Positions 32,661-41,915 of a stretch of DNA of 64,000 bases are shown piece after piece. The notes under the pieces are model-generated. The model was not told where the DNA came from and ran no database searches. It worked only from the letters and a program-made list of their open reading frames with translations. Numbering within the stretch: position 1 is the stretch's first letter; the number at the start of each line of letters is the position of its first letter. The translations under genes and the position numbers were made by a program. Origin of the DNA: Leifsonia sp. AG29 (GTDB taxonomy: Bacteria; Actinomycetota; Actinomycetes; Actinomycetales; Microbacteriaceae); contig NZ_VMSF01000001.1 of assembly GCF_009765225.1 (NCBI RefSeq), positions 2,604,001 through 2,668,000 on the forward strand, written 5' to 3'.

Positions 32661-33362
32661 TCACTTGCGCCGCTGGACCCCCTCCGGAGCGCGGGGGCCT
32701 CCGCACCCGACCGCGAGGAAGGCCGTCCCGAAGCAGAGCTCGGTCCAGGAGACGGCGTCGAGCTCCTCATCCAGCGCACGCCGGATCGCCTCCCACGGCC
32801 GCCGTGCGACCCATTCGTCGAGGGAGGCGGAGGTCGGCACGACCGCGGAGCCGAGTCTCGACAGCCAACGGGGCATGCCGTCGGGCAGCTTGAGATCGAG
32901 CACGGCCCAGCGTCTTCCGGTGTTCAGCGCGGCGGCGCCGTGCGCGATGACAGCAGCACTCCCGGGCACCTGCGTGAGGGCGTAGGTCGAGAGGATCCCG
33001 CCGACTCCGCCCGGGAATGCGAACTCGGCGGCGTCCGACTGCACCAGGGTCACGTTGCTCCACCCGTTCGCGTGCACCCGGGCCGCGGCCCGCGCGAGCA
33101 TCGCGTCGGTCAGGTCGACGCCGATGAGGCGGCCGGAGGACCCGATCGCGCCCTCGACGAGCCCGAAGTTGAGACCCGTCCCGCAGGCGACCTCCACCAC
33201 CGTGTCTCCCTCTCGCAGCCCCAGCGCGGCGACCGCTCGGAGGCGCTGCGAGTGCTGCGGGTATCCGGGCACCGGGTAGAGCCGGGAGGTCGTGTCGTAA
33301 TGCGCGGCTTTGCGGCGATAGGTCTCGATGAGGCGCTCTCTCGTGCGGTCCGGCGTGCTCAT
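32661..33362 (-). CDS. SAM-dependent class I methyltransferase
   Basis: A 233-residue protein with the Rossmann methyltransferase motifs: VVEVACGTGLNFGLV (motif I, about 55-69), LIGVDLTDAMLARA (motif II) and WAVLDLKLPDGMP (post II/III). The N-terminal YRRKAAHYD is typical of the UbiE/phospholipid-methyltransferase group. The substrate is unknown. The start overlaps the stop of the SRPBCC gene (ATGA), so the two form an operon. Confidence 0.88.
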   Translation of the reverse strand: MSTPDRTRERLIETYRRKAAHYDTTSRLYPVPGYPQHSQRLRAVAALGLREGDTVVEVACGTGLNFGLVEGAIGSSGRLIGVDLTDAMLARAAARVHANGWSNVTLVQSDAAEFAFPGGVGGILSTYALTQVPGSAAVIAHGAAALNTGRRWAVLDLKLPDGMPRWLSRLGSAVVPTSASLDEWVARRPWEAIRRALDEELDAVSWTELCFGTAFLAVGCGGPRAPEGVQRRK

Positions 33363-33823
33363 CGCGATCCCGCATCCTCGCGGGTTGCACCCTCCACCGC
33401 GGCCTTGACCCCCGCCATCTCGATCGCACCCACCCGCTCGATGCTGTGTCGCAGAGCACGACCGGGGAAGGCGCGCAGGATCCGTGGCACGTCCACCTCC
33501 ACCCACATCAGGGCGACGGTGTGCCGGTCGCCCACGGCCGCCAAGCGCATGCCCCATCGGGAAGGCATCGTCCACATCGTGCCCGCGAAGGTCAGGGAGG
33601 TCGGAGGCACGATCCCGGTCACGCGCTCGACGCGCCGGTGCCCCAGCCCGGCGTCCTTCGCCCGCTGCTCGATCCAGCCGCCCGGCCGCAGCGCGCCTCC
33701 CCCGCGTACCCGGCAGTCGACCACGGTGGGCGCCCACTCCGGCCACCGCCCCACATCGCACAGGTAGTCCCAGACGTCGCCGATGCTCCCGGCGACGATG
33801 ACGCGGCTCTCGGTTCGGATCAT
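33359..33823 (-). CDS. SRPBCC (START/polyketide-cyclase-like) protein
   Basis: A 154-residue helix-grip protein: RVIVAGSIGDVWDYLCDVGRWPEWAPTV at the start and a C-terminal long helix (LRHSIERVGAIEMAGVKAAVE). It likely binds a hydrophobic ligand. Coupling to the methyltransferase by a four-base overlap suggests that both act on the same lipid-like compound. Confidence 0.83.
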   Translation of the reverse strand: MIRTESRVIVAGSIGDVWDYLCDVGRWPEWAPTVVDCRVRGGGALRPGGWIEQRAKDAGLGHRRVERVTGIVPPTSLTFAGTMWTMPSRWGMRLAAVGDRHTVALMWVEVDVPRILRAFPGRALRHSIERVGAIEMAGVKAAVEGATREDAGSR

Positions 33824-33906
33824 CAGGCGGCCCTCGTAGCGTTACACGAGGTGGAAGTGCGCAGGGTTCACCCGGGGCACGACAGCACTGCTGGGTGCGT
33901 CCCCGC

Positions 33907-35826
33907 TCAGGGCTGCACGATGGGGAACCACAGAGGGAACTCGTCGAACATCGCGAAGAGTCGCGACACGGCGTCGCTGTCGCCGGACACCGCCGCGTCT
34001 CCCGATGCGACGGCGTCATCGAACGGGGCTCCACCGAAGAGCAGGGAGGCGAGCCCGCTCTTCGTCGAGCTCACGGATGCCTGCACCGGGCCGGCGGAAG
34101 CACCGGCTGTGTAGACGAGCACGCCGTTGCGCAGCTCGAGCAGGTAGGTCGTGGGGCCGCCCGGAGCGTCGGTCAGCGTCCAGGCGATGGCGACCGCGCT
34201 GTCGCCCGCCTTGCCGGCGTCGAGCTTGATGCCGGCGAAGTCGAGGATCATCTCGGGCGTCATCGCGGCGAACACGTCGGGCGTGGCCAATTGGATCTCT
34301 CCGAGGTCACGGACGCCGTGCCTCAGCTCGAAGGCGCCCATGAGGTACTCGTTGCGCCACGTCGGATTCTCGGACTGATAGCCGAGTTGTTCGAGCGCGT
34401 CGGCCTGCAACAGCGCGGCCTCCCGGTTGGCGGGGTCGGCGAAGACGACGTGGGTGAGCACCTCGGCGACCCAGCGGTAGTCGCCCGCGTCGAAGGAGGC
34501 GCGCGCCTTGTCGAGCACCGCCTCCGCTCCTCCCATGAACTCGACGTAGCGGGGACCGGCATCGGCGGGCGGCAGTTGATGGAGGTGCGCCGGGTGCGAG
34601 TCGTACCAGCCGAGATAGCGCTGGTAGACCCCTTTGGCGTTGTGGCTGAGCGATCCGTAGTAGCCGTGGCTGTACCACTCCCGGTCGAGACCGCCCGGGA
34701 GCCGGAGCTCCTCCGCGATCTCGGTCATGGTGAGCCCGCGATTGGCGAGACGGAGGGTCTCGTCGTGGATGAACTTGTAGAGGTCGCGCTGATCCGCGAG
34801 GTATGCGCGGATGTCGGCCCCACCCCAGCGCGGCCAGCCGTGCTGGCCCACGACGACATCGGTGGCGTCGCCGAAGAGGCGGATCGACTCGTTGAGGACC
34901 TTCCACCACGCTGCCGCGTCGCGCACCTGCGCGCCGCGCAGCGTGTACAGGTTGTGCATGAGGTGGTTGAGGTCCTCGGCCGCGCAGAGGAGGCGCAGCT
35001 CCGGGAAATGGATGAGGAACTCCGCCGGGGCTTCGGTGCCGGGCGCCATCTGGAAGACCATCTCGACCCCGTCGACCGTCCGCGTCTCGCCGGTCTCGCG
35101 CACGAGGTCGGTGGGAGGCACGAGGGTGGCGCTGCCGAGGTTCGCGAGGGCGTTCGCGAGCCCCGCGTCGACCTGGCCTTGCGGTCCGGGCGGGAGCATC
35201 AGGCCGTACATGTAGATCGCCCGGCGCGTCATGGCGGTCCCGGCGAACACGTTCTCGGCGGCCGCCTCGTACAGGAAGCCGTGCGGCGCGATGACGGGGA
35301 TGTCGGTCGCGTCGCCGACGATCGCGCGCGAGCCGGCGAAGTGGTCGGCATGGCTGTGCGTGTAGACGAGCGCAGTCACCGGCCGGTCGCCGCGGTGGCG
35401 CCGGTAGAGCGCCAGGGCCGCTGCCGCCGTCTCGCTGAAGCTCAGCGGGTCGATCACGATGACACCCGCATCGCCCTCCACCAAGGTCATGTTGGCGAGG
35501 TCGAGCCCGCGCACCTGGTAAACCCCCTCCATGACCTCGAAGAGGCCGGAGTGGTGGTTCACCTGCGCGTGCCGCCAGAGGCTCGGATGAACGGTGTCGG
35601 GTGCGTCGGCGGAGGCGTCGAGGAAGTCGTGAGCAGCGAGGTCGCGCACCGTGGCTCCCCCGGGCCCGATGATGCGCGCATCGTCGAGAGTGCCGATGAA
35701 GCCGCGGGCGGCGTCCTCGTAGTCGCGTCTGTCACCCAGCGGCAGACCGCGACGTGCGGCCTCGTTCCGCGCACGGGTGTGCTCCGTCGCCGGCTTCGGC
35801 GCCAGGTTCTCGTCGTCGTCCACCAT
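33907..35826 (-). CDS. SdsA1/YjcS-type alkylsulfatase (metallo-beta-lactamase fold)
   Basis: A 639-residue enzyme with three regions as in Pseudomonas SdsA1: an N-terminal metallo-beta-lactamase domain with the dizinc motif THSHADHFAG (about residues 155-164) and EDLNHLMHNLYTLRG; a helical dimerisation region ending near LMGAFELRHGV; and a C-terminal SCP2-like domain (about 525-639). It hydrolyses primary alkyl sulfates, releasing alcohol and sulfate. No signal peptide is seen, so a cytosolic place is likely. GAGGGGAG lies before ATG 35826. It is downstream of, and on the same strand as, the amidohydrolase/ThDP operon, with a gap of 101 bases. Confidence 0.9.
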   Translation of the reverse strand: MVDDDENLAPKPATEHTRARNEAARRGLPLGDRRDYEDAARGFIGTLDDARIIGPGGATVRDLAAHDFLDASADAPDTVHPSLWRHAQVNHHSGLFEVMEGVYQVRGLDLANMTLVEGDAGVIVIDPLSFSETAAAALALYRRHRGDRPVTALVYTHSHADHFAGSRAIVGDATDIPVIAPHGFLYEAAAENVFAGTAMTRRAIYMYGLMLPPGPQGQVDAGLANALANLGSATLVPPTDLVRETGETRTVDGVEMVFQMAPGTEAPAEFLIHFPELRLLCAAEDLNHLMHNLYTLRGAQVRDAAAWWKVLNESIRLFGDATDVVVGQHGWPRWGGADIRAYLADQRDLYKFIHDETLRLANRGLTMTEIAEELRLPGGLDREWYSHGYYGSLSHNAKGVYQRYLGWYDSHPAHLHQLPPADAGPRYVEFMGGAEAVLDKARASFDAGDYRWVAEVLTHVVFADPANREAALLQADALEQLGYQSENPTWRNEYLMGAFELRHGVRDLGEIQLATPDVFAAMTPEMILDFAGIKLDAGKAGDSAVAIAWTLTDAPGGPTTYLLELRNGVLVYTAGASAGPVQASVSSTKSGLASLLFGGAPFDDAVASGDAAVSGDSDAVSRLFAMFDEFPLWFPIVQP

Positions 35827-35927
35827 CGCTCCCCTCGTCGGCGTGTGACATCGCGGCCAGGCTAGCGGCGCCGTCGGCCCAGCGGGGAGTCCCGATCTCG
35901 GGCTGTGCGATCGGTCGACGGCCCTGC

Positions 35928-37640
35928 TCACCCGAAGTGCCGCGCCGGCACGTGCACCAGGTTGACGCCGGGAGCGGATTGAGCCTCCCGCAGGACGACC
36001 TCGAGGTCCTCGAGCCGCCGCACGGGCCACCCGCGGGCCCCGAACGCGTCGGCGAGCGCCGGCCAGTCCGGCTGCGTCAGGCGCACCCCGATCGGCGCAA
36101 TGCCCCGGTCGGCCTCGTTCTGCTCGATCTCGCCATAGCCTCCGTTGTCGTAGCAGACCACCGTGAGATCCACCCCCTGCTCGACGGCCGTGGCTAACTC
36201 CTGCACCGCGAACATCAGGGCACCGTCGCCGACAACCGCTACGACCGGCCGAGCCTCGCTCCCACGTGCCGACTCGGCGACCGCGGCACCGATGGCCGCG
36301 GGCAGCCCGTAGCCGAGCGTCGCGTAAGCCGGGGTGTAGAGGAAGGCGTGAGGTTCGTCCTGCCGGACGGCGCTGGCCATGCCGAGGTAGGTGATCTGGG
36401 AGGAATCGCCGGCGACGATCGCATCGCTGGGAAGGACGGCGGCAATGCGGCGGGCCGCCGTGTCCGTGGTCTCGCCGAATGCGCCGGCCTGCTCCGCGCA
36501 CAACGCGCGGACGGCGTCGACGTCGCACCGCGCACCGGGCCGGCCTGGTCCCGCCGGCGCCTCTCCGATGGCCAGGGACAGTTGGGGCACGACGGCCTCC
36601 GCGTGGCCGACGAGCACCACATCGCCCGCGACGTTCTTCTGCCCTTGGCTCTCGAGGATGTCGACTCGGACCACCGGGCCGGTGGGGGCGATCACCCCGC
36701 CCCACAGCTCGGCCTCGCCGATCTTGGCGCCCACGATCAGTACGCCGTCCGACCCGTTGACGAGCTCCTGCGCGGCCGCCAGGCGGAGCTCTGCCCCGAC
36801 CGAGAGCGGGTGCGATTCGGGGACGGTGCCCTTCCCGTTGAGGGTGGTGACCACGGGGGCGCCGAGCCGCTCCGCGAGCGCCGTGAGCGCTGCGCCGGCG
36901 CGGGTCGCGCCTCCACCGGCGACGATCACGGGATGCGTCGCGTCGGCGAGGATGCGGGCGGCTCGCGCCACCCCCTCAGGGTCCGCTGTCACGAGAGGCG
37001 GCGCCGGGCGCGCCTCGCGGTCGGAAGCGGGCACGTCGGCCGCACCCTCCAGCACGTCGAGCGGCAGCTCGATGTGGACCGGCCGAGGACGCCCTGTGCG
37101 GAACAGGCGGAAAGCGTCGTGGACGGCCTCCACCGCCTCGGCCGCCGACCCGACCCGGCGGCTCCACTCCACGATCGCCCCGCTCGCCGCGGTCGCGTCC
37201 TTGGTCTCGTGCAGCGTCCCGACATCGGCGAACTCGGCACCCCGGGCGACGCCGGGCGACAGGATGATGAGCGGTCGCGACTCGCAGTACGCGGTCCCCG
37301 CGGCCGACAGGGCGTTCAGGAGGCCGGGTCCGGACGTCGTGATCACAACACCCGGCATCCCGGTCCGCTGCGCCCAGCCGTCGGCCGCGTACCCCGCGCC
37401 CTGCTCGTGACGGGAGGTCACGGCGCGAATCCCGAGGCGAGGGAGGTGCCGGTAGAACTCGAGGTTGTGGGTCCCGGGAATCCCGAAGACCGTGTCGACC
37501 CCATAGGCGCGGATGGTCTGCAGCACCGCGAGCCCGGCGTTGTCGAGCGCCACCCCGGCCGCCTCGGCGGCCCGGAGCTCGCGGTCGTCCGCACCGGCCG
37601 GACCCGCGGAGGCGGTGGCAGCGGCGCTCGTCGTCGTCAC
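35928..37640 (-). CDS. ThDP-dependent 2-oxoacid decarboxylase/acetolactate-synthase-like enzyme
   Basis: A 570-residue three-domain ThDP enzyme: Pyr domain with the catalytic Glu in SRHEQGAGYAADG (about residue 75), a central Rossmann domain, and a PP domain with GDGALMFAVQELATA followed by NNGGYG-type residues that bind Mg-ThDP. The sequence FGIPGTHNLEFYRHL and the wording around it resemble 5-guanidino-2-oxopentanoate decarboxylase (AruI) more than biosynthetic acetolactate synthase, and no small subunit is nearby. GTG 37640 overlaps the amidohydrolase stop by four bases. It likely decarboxylates the 2-oxo acid made in this operon; substrate inferred. Confidence 0.85.
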   Translation of the reverse strand: MTTTSAAATASAGPAGADDRELRAAEAAGVALDNAGLAVLQTIRAYGVDTVFGIPGTHNLEFYRHLPRLGIRAVTSRHEQGAGYAADGWAQRTGMPGVVITTSGPGLLNALSAAGTAYCESRPLIILSPGVARGAEFADVGTLHETKDATAASGAIVEWSRRVGSAAEAVEAVHDAFRLFRTGRPRPVHIELPLDVLEGAADVPASDREARPAPPLVTADPEGVARAARILADATHPVIVAGGGATRAGAALTALAERLGAPVVTTLNGKGTVPESHPLSVGAELRLAAAQELVNGSDGVLIVGAKIGEAELWGGVIAPTGPVVRVDILESQGQKNVAGDVVLVGHAEAVVPQLSLAIGEAPAGPGRPGARCDVDAVRALCAEQAGAFGETTDTAARRIAAVLPSDAIVAGDSSQITYLGMASAVRQDEPHAFLYTPAYATLGYGLPAAIGAAVAESARGSEARPVVAVVGDGALMFAVQELATAVEQGVDLTVVCYDNGGYGEIEQNEADRGIAPIGVRLTQPDWPALADAFGARGWPVRRLEDLEVVLREAQSAPGVNLVHVPARHFG

Positions 37641-39337
37641 GAGAGGCTGCCCGCGGCGACGACGGCGAGGCTGTGGCGACGGACCCCGTCGATCCAGGTC
37701 TCGAGCACGCGGATGGCGCCGATCTCCTCGGCGGGCACCTCGTCGAGGTCCGCCGAGAGCACCGCGAAGTCGGCGCGCTTGCCGACCTCCAGCGAGCCGA
37801 GGTCGTCCTCCCGCCCGATCGACCGCGCGCCCTCGATCGTGTGGCCGCGGAGCGCTGTCGCGACGTCGATCCGCAGATCGTCCGGCCCGAGCTTGTGCCC
37901 GCGGCGGGTGACCCGCGTGACCGCGACCTGGATCGCCTCGAGCGGTCGCGGCTGCGCCACGGGAGCGTCCGACGAGAGCGTCACGGGCACACCGGCCCGC
38001 ACGAACTCTCCGAGCGGGTTGAAGCGCTCGCCGGGCGTGCCGATGGCGTCCTCCACTCCCTCGCCCCAGTTGTAGTAGTGCTGGGGCTGGTTCACCGGGC
38101 GGATTCCCGCCACCGCCATGCGCTCGATCTGCTCGGGCGTCGGGAGGCCGCAGTGCTCGATCCGGTGCCGCGCGTCCGGCCGCGGAACGGCCGACTGCGC
38201 CTCCTCGATCGCCGAGACGACCATCTCGATGGCGGTGGGCGACTGCGCGTGGGTGGCCGTCTGGAGGCCCGCGGCGTGCGCCCGCGCGATCAGCGCCGCG
38301 TACTCGGCCGGCTCGTGATAGAGCTGCCCGGTGCGGCACGGGTCGCCCACGTACCCGTCCGGGAAGTAGGCGGTCCAGCCGCCGAGGGTCCCGTCGGCGT
38401 ACAGCTTGATGCCCGCGACGCTCAGCTGAGCGTTGCCGAACTGGCCGTGGAGCCCGATCTCCAACGCGTCGTCGAGGAGGTGCGAGAGCAGGTACAGGGA
38501 GGCGCGCAGGTGCAGTCCCTTGCGCTCGGCCAGCCGGAGGTAGGTGTCGAACTCGCGGCGGGAGACCTGGGCGTCGCCGATCGTGGTGACGCCTCCCTCC
38601 AGGAACTCGCGCTGCGCCGTCGCCAGCTGCCGGACGTGCTCCTCCGGGGCGTCCCCCAGGTGGAAGTTGGGGCCGTGGTGCCCGATCTTCACCCCGTGGA
38701 CGCCGGTGAGGATGTTGCACGCGGCGTCCGACAGCTCGCCGGTGAGCTCGCCGTCCGCGTCGCGGAAGAACTCGCCGCCCTCGGGGTCGGGGGTGTCGCG
38801 CGTGATGCCGAACGTCTCGAACGTGAAGCTGTTGACGACGCCGCCGTGACCGGAGGCGTTCATCAGGTAGACCTGGCGGTCCGTCGCGACCTGGTCGAGT
38901 TCGAACCGGGTCGGGTGCCGCTGCTCGGCGAGGTTGCGCTGCTCGTATCCGTAGCCCCGGACCGGGAGATCGCCCGGCGTGGTCTCGGCCGCCTCCCGGA
39001 GGAGCGCCACGATCTCCGGGATGCTGCCCGCCTTGGACGGCCCGCAGTCCACCCAGCTCATCATCTGCCCGAGCATCAGCGGGTGCGCGTGCGGGTCGAT
39101 GAAGCCGGGGACGATCACCGCGTCGCCGAGGTCGTGGAGGCGCGGCGGCGCGGCGGCGTACCGCTTCGCCGCCTCCTGGCACTCCTCCGGGGTTCCGGTG
39201 GCGGCGACGAGGCCGTTGACGATGAGCATCGCCGTGGCGACGGTGTCGCCCGGGTCGAGCGTCCGGATGCGGCGGGCGACGACGATGTCGGCGCCCTGCT
39301 CCTCGAGGGAGCGGTCGGGCAGGGAGAGCTTGCGCAT
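37637..39337 (-). CDS. YtcJ-like metal-dependent amidohydrolase
   Basis: A 566-residue amidohydrolase. The metal motif is GFIDPHAHPL (HxH, about residues 82-84); later ligands are in TATHAQSP and HRIEHCGL, and the Asp ligand in LSSDAPV. Members of this YtcJ/NfdA group deacylate or deformylate N-substituted compounds. Its place between an amino-acid ABC uptake system and a decarboxylase suggests hydrolysis of an N-acyl or lactam-like amino acid; this is inference. It follows the hydroxyacid dehydrogenase by 14 bases. Confidence 0.88.
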   Translation of the reverse strand: MRKLSLPDRSLEEQGADIVVARRIRTLDPGDTVATAMLIVNGLVAATGTPEECQEAAKRYAAAPPRLHDLGDAVIVPGFIDPHAHPLMLGQMMSWVDCGPSKAGSIPEIVALLREAAETTPGDLPVRGYGYEQRNLAEQRHPTRFELDQVATDRQVYLMNASGHGGVVNSFTFETFGITRDTPDPEGGEFFRDADGELTGELSDAACNILTGVHGVKIGHHGPNFHLGDAPEEHVRQLATAQREFLEGGVTTIGDAQVSRREFDTYLRLAERKGLHLRASLYLLSHLLDDALEIGLHGQFGNAQLSVAGIKLYADGTLGGWTAYFPDGYVGDPCRTGQLYHEPAEYAALIARAHAAGLQTATHAQSPTAIEMVVSAIEEAQSAVPRPDARHRIEHCGLPTPEQIERMAVAGIRPVNQPQHYYNWGEGVEDAIGTPGERFNPLGEFVRAGVPVTLSSDAPVAQPRPLEAIQVAVTRVTRRGHKLGPDDLRIDVATALRGHTIEGARSIGREDDLGSLEVGKRADFAVLSADLDEVPAEEIGAIRVLETWIDGVRRHSLAVVAAGSLS

Positions 39338-39351
39338 GCGAGTCCTTCTCG

Positions 39352-40347
39352 TCAGTGGGCTGCCGGGACGGCGGCCGGACGGTTGACGGGGGTGAGGGGT
39401 GCGCCGTCCGTGAACAGCGCGATGACGTTCCGGGCCTGCCCGGTCGCGTACGCGCGTCCCGTGCGGGACGACAGGTAGGCGACGTGCGGCGTCAGCACCA
39501 CGTGAGGGTGCGACCGGAACGGGTGGTCGAGGGCGGGAGGCTCGGCCGCGACGACGTCGAGACCGGCGCCGGAGAGGTGGCCCGAATCGAGCGCCGCCAG
39601 CAGCGCCTCCTCGTCGATCAGTCCGCCGCGGCTGACGTTGACGAGGACCGATCCCGGGCGCATGGCCGCGAGGAAGTCGGCGTCGACGAGCTGCGCCGTC
39701 TCATCGCTGAGCGGGAGGTGGAGCGACAGCACATCCGACTCCGCCAGCAGCTCGTCGAGCCCGACCCGGCGGATGCCTGCCGCCGCCAGGCCGCCGCGCG
39801 CCTGCTCGTCGTCGGGGAGCATCGGGTCCGTCCCGATGACCTCGCCGAACAGCGGCGCCGCGAACCCGGCGAACCGCCTCCCGATCCGGCCGAGACCCAG
39901 CACGCCGACCGTGCTCTCGGTCGTCGCCTTCGGAGCGTGCGGGAGGCCCCAGCCGCCGTCCCGCGTCCCGCGGGCCGCGCGGTCGATCGACCGTGCGGCG
40001 AGCGCGAGGCCGAGGGCGTGCGCCGCGACCTCGTCGGTGGCAGCGCCGACGAGGTTGGCGACCCAGACGCCCGCGGCGGTGGCCGCCTCCACGTCGACGT
40101 TGTCGTAGCCCATGGAGAGCATCGAGATGATGCGCAACGAGGGGAGGCGGCGGATCAGGTCGGCGTCGACGGCGGCGTAGCCCACCATCAGCGCCTCCGC
40201 GCCCTCGGCCGCGGCGACGATGTCGTCGGCGTCGCGCGTCTCGAGGCGCACCACGTCGAAGCCGGCGGCCTCCAGCAGCTCGATGCCGGGGGCCGGATCG
40301 ATGTCGTCGGTGTCGGTGTAGACGGCGAGGGGTCGGTCAGCGGACAT
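39352..40347 (-). CDS. D-2-hydroxyacid dehydrogenase (CtBP-like)
   Basis: A 331-residue NAD-dependent enzyme with the Rossmann motif GVLGLGRIGRRFAG (about 148-161) and the catalytic triad in VNVSRGG (Arg), AAEPP (Glu) and LTPHVAYLS (His). It reversibly reduces a 2-oxo acid to a D-2-hydroxy acid. The start overlaps the end of the ABC ATPase gene by 11 bases. In this operon it could link a hydroxy acid to the oxo acid used by the ThDP decarboxylase. Confidence 0.9.
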   Translation of the reverse strand: MSADRPLAVYTDTDDIDPAPGIELLEAAGFDVVRLETRDADDIVAAAEGAEALMVGYAAVDADLIRRLPSLRIISMLSMGYDNVDVEAATAAGVWVANLVGAATDEVAAHALGLALAARSIDRAARGTRDGGWGLPHAPKATTESTVGVLGLGRIGRRFAGFAAPLFGEVIGTDPMLPDDEQARGGLAAAGIRRVGLDELLAESDVLSLHLPLSDETAQLVDADFLAAMRPGSVLVNVSRGGLIDEEALLAALDSGHLSGAGLDVVAAEPPALDHPFRSHPHVVLTPHVAYLSSRTGRAYATGQARNVIALFTDGAPLTPVNRPAAVPAAH

Positions 40348-41116
40348 GGCTGAGGAACCTCTTGGTGCGCTCGTGCTGCGGGTTCTCGAAGAACTCCTCC
40401 GGCGGGGCCTGCTCGACCAGCACGCCCGAGTCGAACAGCGAGACCTCGTCGGCGGCGCGGCGCGCGAATCGCACCTCGTGCGTGACGACGATCATCGTCA
40501 TGCCCTCCGCGGCGAGCTGCTCCATGACATCGAGCACCTCGCCGACCAGCTCCGGGTCGAGGGCGGAGGTGGGCTCGTCGAACAGCATGACCTGCGGGTT
40601 GAGCACGAGCGCGCGAGCGATGGCGACGCGCTGCTGCTGGCCGCCGGACAGCTCGGACGGGTAGTGGCCATCACGGTCGGCGAGGCCGACCCGCTGGAGC
40701 ATCGTGTAGGCGCGCTCCTTCGCCTGTGCCTTGTCGACCTTCTGCACGTCGGTGAGCGCGAGGGCGACGTTGTCGAGCGCGTTCATGTGCGGGAAGAGGT
40801 TGAAGCGCTGGAAGACCATCCCGATCTGCCGCCGCTCGACCGCGAGCTTGCGCTCGTGGTGGTACTGCGGCCGGTCGACCGGGCCCGTCGCGCCGATGCG
40901 CTTGCCGGCGAGGAGGACCTCCCCTTGATCCGCCGCCTCCAGCAGGGCCATGAGGCGGAGCATGGTCGACTTGCCCGAGCCGCTCGGGCCGAGGACCGCC
41001 TTCACCTCGCCCCGGTGGATCTCGAACTCGACGCCCTTCAGCACCTCGAGGTCCTCGTACTTCTTGTGGAGGGACCGCACCTGGAGCGCGGGGACCGCCG
41101 CCTCGACGGTGTTCAT
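40337..41116 (-). CDS. Polar amino acid ABC transporter ATP-binding protein
   Basis: A 259-residue ATPase: Walker A LGPSGSGKST (about 43-52), Q-loop, signature LSGGQQQRVAIARAL, Walker B MLFDEPTSALDP, H-loop VTHEVRFA. This is the GlnQ/HisP class. The start overlaps the permease stop (ATGA). It powers uptake with the neighbouring permease and binding protein. Confidence 0.95.
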   Translation of the reverse strand: MNTVEAAVPALQVRSLHKKYEDLEVLKGVEFEIHRGEVKAVLGPSGSGKSTMLRLMALLEAADQGEVLLAGKRIGATGPVDRPQYHHERKLAVERRQIGMVFQRFNLFPHMNALDNVALALTDVQKVDKAQAKERAYTMLQRVGLADRDGHYPSELSGGQQQRVAIARALVLNPQVMLFDEPTSALDPELVGEVLDVMEQLAAEGMTMIVVTHEVRFARRAADEVSLFDSGVLVEQAPPEEFFENPQHERTKRFLSHVR

Positions 41117-41883
41117 GCGTTCACGCCCTTTCGTTCGCGGCGGACCCGGGTCGCGGCGATGAACTCGGTGTCCGTGGCGATCGGGCGCAGCAGCTTCTTC
41201 GCGCCGCGCGACGTCCACAGGAACCGCTTCTCGATCCGGCCCTGGATGAGGGTGATGATCGTGACGATCACGAGGTAGTAGATGATGGCCACCGCGTAGT
41301 ACTCCGCGTAGCGGAAGGTGACGTTGACCCCGACCTGCGCCGTGGTCAGGAGCTCCTGCAGCGAGATGACCGAGGCCAGCGACGAGTACTTGACGAGTCC
41401 GATGAACTCGTTGCCGGTCGGCGGGAGGGCGGTCCGGATGGCCTGCGGGAGGATAACCTTCCGCATGACCGAGGCCGGGGTCATGCCGAGCGCACGGCCC
41501 GCGAGGCCCTGGCCCTCGTCGACGCTGCTCAGGGCCGAGCGGATGATCTCGGCCATGAACGCCGCCTCCACGAGTCCCAGCCCCACGGATGCCGCGATGA
41601 AGGGCGAGTACCAGTCGGCCTTCAGCAGCGGGATCAGTTGCGGGAGCGCGTTCCACATGATCAGCAGCACGAGAAGGGCGGGGATGGCGCGGAAGAACCA
41701 GATGTACGCGCCGGAGACAGCGGTGGCCCACTTGCTGGCGGAGGTGCGCCCCAGCGCGAGCGCGAAGCCCAGCAGGGTGGCGATGATCAGGGAGACCACC
41801 GCGACCCCGATGGAGAGGAGCGCCCCCCACAGGTACTGCGGGTTGACGAGTTGCTGCAGGAAGATCTGCGGATCGAAGCCCAT
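41113..41883 (-). CDS. Polar amino acid ABC transporter permease (HisM/GlnP class)
   Basis: A 256-residue protein with about five membrane segments and the EAA loop AGRALGMTPASVMRKVILPQA, which couples to the ATPase. The N-terminal segment LWGALLSIGVAVVSLIIATLLG is typical of the HEQRo subfamily. Only one permease gene is present, so a homodimer is expected. Confidence 0.95.
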   Translation of the reverse strand: MGFDPQIFLQQLVNPQYLWGALLSIGVAVVSLIIATLLGFALALGRTSASKWATAVSGAYIWFFRAIPALLVLLIMWNALPQLIPLLKADWYSPFIAASVGLGLVEAAFMAEIIRSALSSVDEGQGLAGRALGMTPASVMRKVILPQAIRTALPPTGNEFIGLVKYSSLASVISLQELLTTAQVGVNVTFRYAEYYAVAIIYYLVIVTIITLIQGRIEKRFLWTSRGAKKLLRPIATDTEFIAATRVRRERKGVNA

Positions 41884-41915
41884 GACGGCGTCCTATGCTC
41901 TCGGGTTCGCGACGG

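Noticed and set aside
33895-35865. 656-residue plus-strand frame opposite the alkylsulfatase
   Set aside because: Antisense shadow of a recognisable SdsA-type gene; no ribosome site and no domain.
36348-38075. 575-residue plus-strand frame within the amidohydrolase/ThDP region
   Set aside because: Antisense shadow of two well-recognised enzymes.
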